From NCBI RefSeq assembly GCF_005145025.1, contig NZ_CP039695.1, positions 3,457,501 through 3,521,500 of the forward strand: a stretch of 64,000 nt of DNA, written 5' to 3'. The DNA is from Novosphingobium sp. EMRT-2. Lineage in GTDB: Bacteria > Pseudomonadota > Alphaproteobacteria > Sphingomonadales > Sphingomonadaceae. This document shows positions 59,635-64,000 of the stretch, one piece after another (position 1 is the first letter of the stretch; every line of letters begins with the position of its first letter). Below the pieces are notes generated by a model. That model worked only from the letters and a program-made list of their open reading frames with translations. It had not been told where the DNA came from and did not search any database. Made by a program: the position numbers and the translations under genes.

Positions 59635-60131
59635 CGCGTCCAGGATTGCCGTTCCGTCTGGTCAACGCACCGGGGCGTCCCGGCTATGCGCCTGGCCTTC
59701 AGCGCCATCATCTTCTGCCCCGCCAGTTGCTGGGGCAGCGATCGTTGGAGGGCATGATCCGGTATCTGGGAGCAGACAGGTTGGGCTTTGAGGATTTCCG
59801 CCGCAACGGCTTGCTATTGCCTGCGACGGAACGCGCCGCGCGCAGGATTGGCCTTCCGCTCCATCGGGGGCCGCATCGGCGCTATAACGAGGTGGTGGTC
59901 GATCGGGCTGGCCAGATCGAGTTGCATTGGCGCAAGGTGCGTGCCCGCAAAGGCGACCGGGCGGATATCGAGGCGCTCATGCGTTTCGACCTGTTGCAGC
60001 GCGCATTGCGTCGCCGTCTGCTCGAACCGGCGCGATGGCGCGGGCCACCGCTCAATCGCCGCGATCCCGCGCTGGATTTCAGCCACCTCGACAGGATGGC
60101 GGATTTCCTGTGGAGCGGGACCGCTGCGTGA
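59625..60131 (+). CDS. AHH-type HNH/Endonuclease VII superfamily nuclease
   Basis: 168-aa protein from GTG 59625. The motif RHHLLPRQLL (His28-His29), then GFEDFRRNGLLLP and LHRGPHRRYNEVV (His80, His84, Asn88) form the pattern of the AHH nucleases, a predicted toxin domain in the HNH/Endo VII group. Arg-rich helices after residue 100 may bind nucleic acid. No export signal is present and there is no large polymorphic-toxin frame around it, so it is a stand-alone domain. It overlaps the upstream partner gene by ten bases and converges on the nitronate monooxygenase gene. Confidence 0.7.
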   Translation: MPLTRPGLPFRLVNAPGRPGYAPGLQRHHLLPRQLLGQRSLEGMIRYLGADRLGFEDFRRNGLLLPATERAARRIGLPLHRGPHRRYNEVVVDRAGQIELHWRKVRARKGDRADIEALMRFDLLQRALRRRLLEPARWRGPPLNRRDPALDFSHLDRMADFLWSGTAA

Positions 60132-60134
60132 AGG

Positions 60135-61115
60135 TCACGACAGGAACGGCGCGGTGTTCGCGGCCAGTGCGCCGACCGCGGCCTTGTATTGTTGTTCCAG
60201 CCTGGCGACGCGCTCGGCCACGGACTCGATGGCATCGACCGCGCCAATGCCCTGGCCCGAACCCCAGATATCCTTCCATGCCTTGGCGTCCGTGTTCCCA
60301 CCCGAACCGAAGTTCATCTTCGACGGGTCGCTGACGGGGAGGTTGTCGGGGTCGAGACCGGCGTTCTGGATCGAACTGCGCAGATAGTTGCCGTGCACGC
60401 CGGTAAACAGGTTGGAATAGACGATATCGCCGGCTGAACTGTCGACGATGGCCTGCTTGTAGGCATCGATCGCGCGGGCTTCGTGCGTGGCGATCCAGGC
60501 CGACCCGATATAGGCGAAGTCGGCACCCAGCGCCTGCGCGGCCAGCACCGAATTGCCGTGGGCAATCGCGCCCGACAGCGCAATCAGGCCATCGAACCAG
60601 GAGCGGATTTCGCGCACCAGCGCAAAGGGAGACTGCGCGCCGGCATGTCCGCCAGCGCCGGCCGCCACCGGGATCAGCCCGTCGGCGCCCTTTTCGATCG
60701 CCTTGCGCGCGAACATGTCGTTGATGACGTCATGCAGCACTATGCCGCCCCAGCGGTGCGCCGCCTGATAGACGTCCTCGCGCGCGCCGAGCGAGGTGAT
60801 GAGCATCGGCACCTGCCACTTTTCGCACAGCGCCATGTCTTCATCGAGCCGGTTGTTGGTGCGGTGGACGATCTGGTTGACCGCGAACGGCGCGGCCGGA
60901 CGATCGGGATGGGCGCGGTTGTGCGCGGCCAGTTCCTCGGTGATCTGGTGCAGCCATTCGTCAAGCTGGCTGATCGGCCGGGCGTTGAGCGAGGGGAAGC
61001 TGCCGACGACGCCGGCCTTGCACTGCGCGATGACCAGTTCCGGCCCGGAAATGATGAACAGGGGCGAAGCAATGACAGGCAGGCGCAGGTTCTGGAACAG
61101 GGCGGGCAACGGCAT
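60135..61115 (-). CDS. Nitronate monooxygenase family flavoprotein
   Basis: 326-aa FMN-dependent TIM-barrel oxidase of the 2-nitropropane dioxygenase family. GAGGHAGAQSPFALV matches the family flavin-binding site, followed by LSGAIAHGNSVLAAQALGADFAYIGS. It would oxidise alkyl nitronates or related compounds; members with this N-terminus are common in sphingomonad degradation clusters. ATG 61115 is used. A perfect 16-bp palindrome sits 24 bases upstream of it. Confidence 0.88.
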   Translation of the reverse strand: MPLPALFQNLRLPVIASPLFIISGPELVIAQCKAGVVGSFPSLNARPISQLDEWLHQITEELAAHNRAHPDRPAAPFAVNQIVHRTNNRLDEDMALCEKWQVPMLITSLGAREDVYQAAHRWGGIVLHDVINDMFARKAIEKGADGLIPVAAGAGGHAGAQSPFALVREIRSWFDGLIALSGAIAHGNSVLAAQALGADFAYIGSAWIATHEARAIDAYKQAIVDSSAGDIVYSNLFTGVHGNYLRSSIQNAGLDPDNLPVSDPSKMNFGSGGNTDAKAWKDIWGSGQGIGAVDAIESVAERVARLEQQYKAAVGALAANTAPFLS

Positions 61116-61138
61116 GGATCAGCTCTCTCGCAATGCGT

Positions 61139-61154
61139 TTAATCGATCGATTAA
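61139..61154. promoter_or_regulatory. Perfect 16-bp palindrome, probable TetR-type operator
   Basis: TTAATCGATCGATTAA lies 24 bases before the nitronate monooxygenase start, an ideal place to block transcription or translation start. It resembles the 62344-62361 site upstream of the next gene. Confidence 0.65.
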
Positions 61155-61208
61155 GGTCTGCATATGCAGTCGCGCGCGCCAAGTCAAAGGTTCGCGCGGG
61201 TGCGGCGC

Positions 61209-62258
61209 TCAGCCGGTCGGCAGGACGTCTTCGATCCCGTAAACCCGCGCGGCGGTTTCGGCAAAGAGCGCGCGCTTTTCCGCCGCCGAAGCGCCGGCGG
61301 ACAGGCGCTTGAACGCGTTCCAGAGGGTCACGTAGTCAGCGCCCCATTTGTCGACCGGGAAGTTGCTTTCGAACATGGCGCGGTGCGGCCCGAACGCATC
61401 AATGCAGGTTTCGATATAGGGCCGCCACATCGCCGCGAGCGCGATCGAGGAAAAGCCCTTGGCCGGTCCTTCCTCGGGCATGCCGCAGAAGGCCATGGCA
61501 AGGCCGCCGAGCTTGATGGACACGTTGGGGCATTCGGCCAGCGTGCGAATGGCCGAGCGCCAGGCATCGAACCGGTCCGGCAGCTTGCCGCGATAGCTGG
61601 CGATGTTCAGCGGCGTGCCGCAGTGATCAAGCACGATGGTGGTATCGGGAAAGGCGCGCGCCAGATCGATCACGTCCTGCAATTGCGGTTCCAGCACCCA
61701 GGCATCGAACGTCAGCCCCATCGGGGCGAGGTGGCGGAAACCGGCGCGGAAGGCATCGCTGGCGAGCAGGCCGGGCGGGGCGTGGAACGGCGGCCCGAGT
61801 ACGTCGGGATCGGCATCCCAGGCGCCCTGGTGGCGGATGCCGCGGAAGCGGCCGTTGCCGGCGGCCTTCAGCGCTTCGAGCACCGGTTGCGCCGCATCGC
61901 CCAGCGTCAGGTCGGCGTGGCCGATGATCGCCGCGCAGGCGCGCAGATCGCCGTAGATGCCGCTGGCGCTTTGCGCGGCGACGCCGTTGACGAATTCCAC
62001 TTCGCCCACCGGACGCATATCGGCGCTGGCCCCCGCGCGATAGAACGCGCCGCATTCCATATAAACGGTGCCGACCACGCGGTGCCCGCTCTGTGCATCG
62101 GCGCGCAGATGATCGAACACGTATAGCGGGGAAAGCGCCGCCGCCTGAATGAACGGGTGATGCGGTTCCGGAAAGGCGGCCAGAAGCGGCGACAGATCCC
62201 ACAGATGATGGTGCGGGTCGATGATCGGAAGATCAGGTTCCAGAATCGCTTCAGGCAT
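61209..62258 (-). CDS. Amidohydrolase-2 family metal-dependent hydrolase
   Basis: 349-aa TIM-barrel hydrolase of the amidohydrolase_2 (2-pyrone-4,6-dicarboxylate lactonase-like) family. The metal motif IDPHHHLWD is at about residues 12-20. VLDHCGTP and FESNFPVDK supply the later metal or substrate residues. It would hydrolyse a lactone or related ester in an aromatic or xenobiotic pathway; the substrate is unknown. ATG 62258 follows GGGAG at a good spacing. It lies upstream of the nitronate monooxygenase gene on the same strand, 93 bases apart. Confidence 0.87.
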   Translation of the reverse strand: MPEAILEPDLPIIDPHHHLWDLSPLLAAFPEPHHPFIQAAALSPLYVFDHLRADAQSGHRVVGTVYMECGAFYRAGASADMRPVGEVEFVNGVAAQSASGIYGDLRACAAIIGHADLTLGDAAQPVLEALKAAGNGRFRGIRHQGAWDADPDVLGPPFHAPPGLLASDAFRAGFRHLAPMGLTFDAWVLEPQLQDVIDLARAFPDTTIVLDHCGTPLNIASYRGKLPDRFDAWRSAIRTLAECPNVSIKLGGLAMAFCGMPEEGPAKGFSSIALAAMWRPYIETCIDAFGPHRAMFESNFPVDKWGADYVTLWNAFKRLSAGASAAEKRALFAETAARVYGIEDVLPTG

Positions 62259-62343
62259 GTCGGCTCCCAAATACACGGCCTCTTGCGGGCCTGCACCGAA
62301 CTATGGAGCAGGCCACACAAGAAGCAAGTGTGAGAGCGGGGAA

Positions 62344-62361
62344 TTTAACCGATCGGTGAAA
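62344..62361. promoter_or_regulatory. Second palindrome of the same type, probable operator
   Basis: TTTAACCGATCGGTGAAA (palindromic core ACCGATCGGT at 62348-62357) lies about 86 bases upstream of the amidohydrolase start, also just after the leuA 3' end. It shares the layout TTTAAyCGATCGrT with the palindrome at 61139. Confidence 0.6.
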
Positions 62362-62366
62362 CGCGA

Positions 62367-64000
62367 TCAGCGCGCGGTGTTGGCGGCGCTGAGAATGGCG
62401 CGGACGCTGGCGGTGGCCACGTCCTCGTCGATGCCCACACCCCAGATCACGCGCCCGTCGGGCAGCGCGCATTCGACATAGGCCGCTGCGCGCGCATTGG
62501 TGCCGCTGCCCATGGCGTGTTCCGAATAATCGCGAATCTCGATGTCCACGCCGAACCCCTCGCGCAGCGTCGCCACGACCGAGGAAATGAGGCCGTTGCC
62601 GCGCCCGCTGACGGTCTGGATCTGGCCGTCGATCTCGATCTTGCCGGCGAACACGCGGGTGCCGTCGGGCGCGCGCGATTCCTCGTAGTCGACGAGCTGG
62701 AAGTGCTGCGGGGATTCAAGGCGATAGACCTTGCGGAACACGTCCCAGATATCGCCGGCCTGCAGTTCGCGGCCAACCTCGTCCGCCAGTTCCTGCACGT
62801 GCCGGCTGAAATGCGCCTGCATCTTCTTGGGCAGCTTGAGGCCCTGGTCCTGTTCCAGCACCCAGGCGAAACCGCCCTTACCGGACTGCGAATTGACGCG
62901 GATCACCGCTTCGTAGCTGCGGCCGAGGTCGGCCGGGTCGATCGGCAGGTAAGGCACGGCCCAGAGTTGGTCGTTGCGCGCGTCCTGCGCGGCGAAGCCC
63001 TTCTTGATCGCATCCTGGTGCGAACCGGAGAACGCCGTGAACACCAGTTCGCCGCCATAGGGATGGCGCGCCGGCACGGGCAGTTGATTGCAATATTCGA
63101 CCGTCTGGATCACCTGGTCGATGTCCGAGAAATCCAGTTCCGGATCAACGCCCTGCGTGTACATGTTGAGCGCGACGGTGACGAGGCAGCAGTTGCCGGT
63201 GCGCTCACCATTGCCGAACAGGCAACCTTCCACGCGGTCGGCGCCGGCCATCAGGCCCAGTTCCGCCGCCGCGACACCGGTGCCGCGATCGTTGTGGGTG
63301 TGCAGCGAGATCACCGCGCATTCGCGATTTGGCAGGTTGCGGCAGAAATATTCGATCTGATCGGCGTAGATGTTCGGCGTCGCGGCTTCCACCGTCGCCG
63401 GCAGGTTCAGGATGATCGGCTTTTCGGGCGTCGGCTTCAGCACGTCCATCACCGCTTCGCAGCAGGCGATGCTGAAATCGAGTTCGGCGGTGGAGAAGGT
63501 TTCCGGGCTGTATTCGAAATGCCAGTCCGTCTGCGGAAAGCGCGCGGCCTGATCGCGCAGGTTCTTTGCCCCGGCGATGGCGATGTCCTTGATCTGCGCG
63601 GGTTCCATGCCGAACACCACGGTGCGCCACAACGGCGATACCGCGTTATAGACATGGACGATGGCCTGCTTGGCCCCGGCGAGGCTTTCGAACGAGGTCT
63701 TGATCAGGTCCTCGCGCGATTGGGTCAGCACCTGGACGAACACGTCATCGGGAATGTGGCCGCCGTCGACCAGACCGCGGATGAAATCGTATTCGGTCGC
63801 GCCGGCGCTGGGGAAGCCGACTTCGATTTCCTTGAGGCCCACCTTCACCAGCAGATCGAAGAAGCGCTGCTTCTTGTCGGCATCCATCGGATCGATCAGC
63901 GACTGGTTGCCATCGCGCATGTCGGTGGAAAGCCAGCGCGGCGCCTTGGTGATGGTGCGGCTGGGCCATTGGCGGTTGGGCAGGTCGATCTGCGGAAATG
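62367..64000 (-). CDS. leuA: 2-isopropylmalate synthase, 5' end outside the window
   Basis: First committed enzyme of leucine synthesis. The visible part (about 543 residues) starts within [15 protein letters not shown] and includes [22 protein letters not shown], the metal-binding HTHNDRG and the GNGERTGN loop. The C-terminal LeuA regulatory domain is complete to the stop at 62367. The RTITKAPRW and DMRDGNQ version is the longer LeuA2-type form found in many proteobacteria and actinobacteria. The start codon lies beyond base 64000. Confidence 0.95.
   Translation of the reverse strand, partial: FPQIDLPNRQWPSRTITKAPRWLSTDMRDGNQSLIDPMDADKKQRFFDLLVKVGLKEIEVGFPSAGATEYDFIRGLVDGGHIPDDVFVQVLTQSREDLIKTSFESLAGAKQAIVHVYNAVSPLWRTVVFGMEPAQIKDIAIAGAKNLRDQAARFPQTDWHFEYSPETFSTAELDFSIACCEAVMDVLKPTPEKPIILNLPATVEAATPNIYADQIEYFCRNLPNRECAVISLHTHNDRGTGVAAAELGLMAGADRVEGCLFGNGERTGNCCLVTVALNMYTQGVDPELDFSDIDQVIQTVEYCNQLPVPARHPYGGELVFTAFSGSHQDAIKKGFAAQDARNDQLWAVPYLPIDPADLGRSYEAVIRVNSQSGKGGFAWVLEQDQGLKLPKKMQAHFSRHVQELADEVGRELQAGDIWDVFRKVYRLESPQHFQLVDYEESRAPDGTRVFAGKIEIDGQIQTVSGRGNGLISSVVATLREGFGVDIEIRDYSEHAMGSGTNARAAAYVECALPDGRVIWGVGIDEDVATASVRAILSAANTAR

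Overview
The window looks like the chromosome of a high-GC alphaproteobacterium of the order Sphingomonadales, most likely Novosphingobium or a close relative. The signs are a carotenoid operon (crtY-crtI-crtB), a CcrM-type methyltransferase behind a promoter crowded with GANTC sites, the lepB-rnc-era cluster, a DUF2585/UPF0314 protein, and overall base and codon use. The assignment is from pattern recognition only; no database search was possible.

Layout. 0-13.6 kb is core: topA, two membrane GT-C glycosyltransferases with a Sel1 lipoprotein, the operon lepB-rnc-era-SGNH hydrolase, pgi and gor. 13.6-16.3 kb has two short-chain dehydrogenase genes and an aminoglycoside phosphotransferase of APH(3')-I type. 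16.4-22.4 kb (minus strand) holds the carotenoid operon crtY-crtI-LOG-crtB, followed by a b-type cytochrome and a molybdopterin oxidoreductase. 22.5-28.1 kb has DUF2585, a Baeyer-Villiger-type monooxygenase behind an FNR-like box, a TPP riboswitch with thiC, and an EEP-fold hydrolase. 28.2-32.1 kb is an unfamiliar three-gene translationally coupled cassette: a secreted protein, a bitopic membrane protein and a large secreted trypsin-like protease. 32.2-43.6 kb is mostly housekeeping: RNA ligase/phosphodiesterase, PhnA-like, MFS, TSUP, DoxX, cupin, dapD, a HAD nucleotidase, a PQQ-type sugar dehydrogenase, rnhB, ccrM, folP and rluE.

43.7-54.9 kb is a decaying accessory region next to two tRNA-Glu genes. 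An intact IS21-type element (istA/istB, 29-bp perfect ends) sits between the 3' part of a GlxA/AraC regulator and the 5' part of a beta-propeller sensor-kinase gene. Both genes are cut and no target duplication is visible, which points to an IS-linked deletion. An intact NarL-type response regulator nearby has probably lost its kinase. The region also has an AraC regulator, a frameshifted leucyl-aminopeptidase N-domain gene, an SRPBCC-like protein, fumC, an IS3 remnant and the C-terminal debris of a serine recombinase whose frame runs into tRNA-Glu(CTC).

54.9-64 kb returns to core: tRNA-Glu(CTC), tRNA-Glu(TTC), recJ, a secreted protein, a flavodoxin-like protein, a two-gene unit ending in an AHH-type nuclease, then a nitronate monooxygenase and an amidohydrolase preceded by sister palindromes (a probable shared operator), and leuA running off the right edge.

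The strongest leads for something new are the 28.2-32.1 kb protease cassette, the AHH nuclease with its overlapping partner, the six-site GANTC cluster arranged as two inverted repeats before ccrM, and the IS21-linked loss of a sensor kinase.
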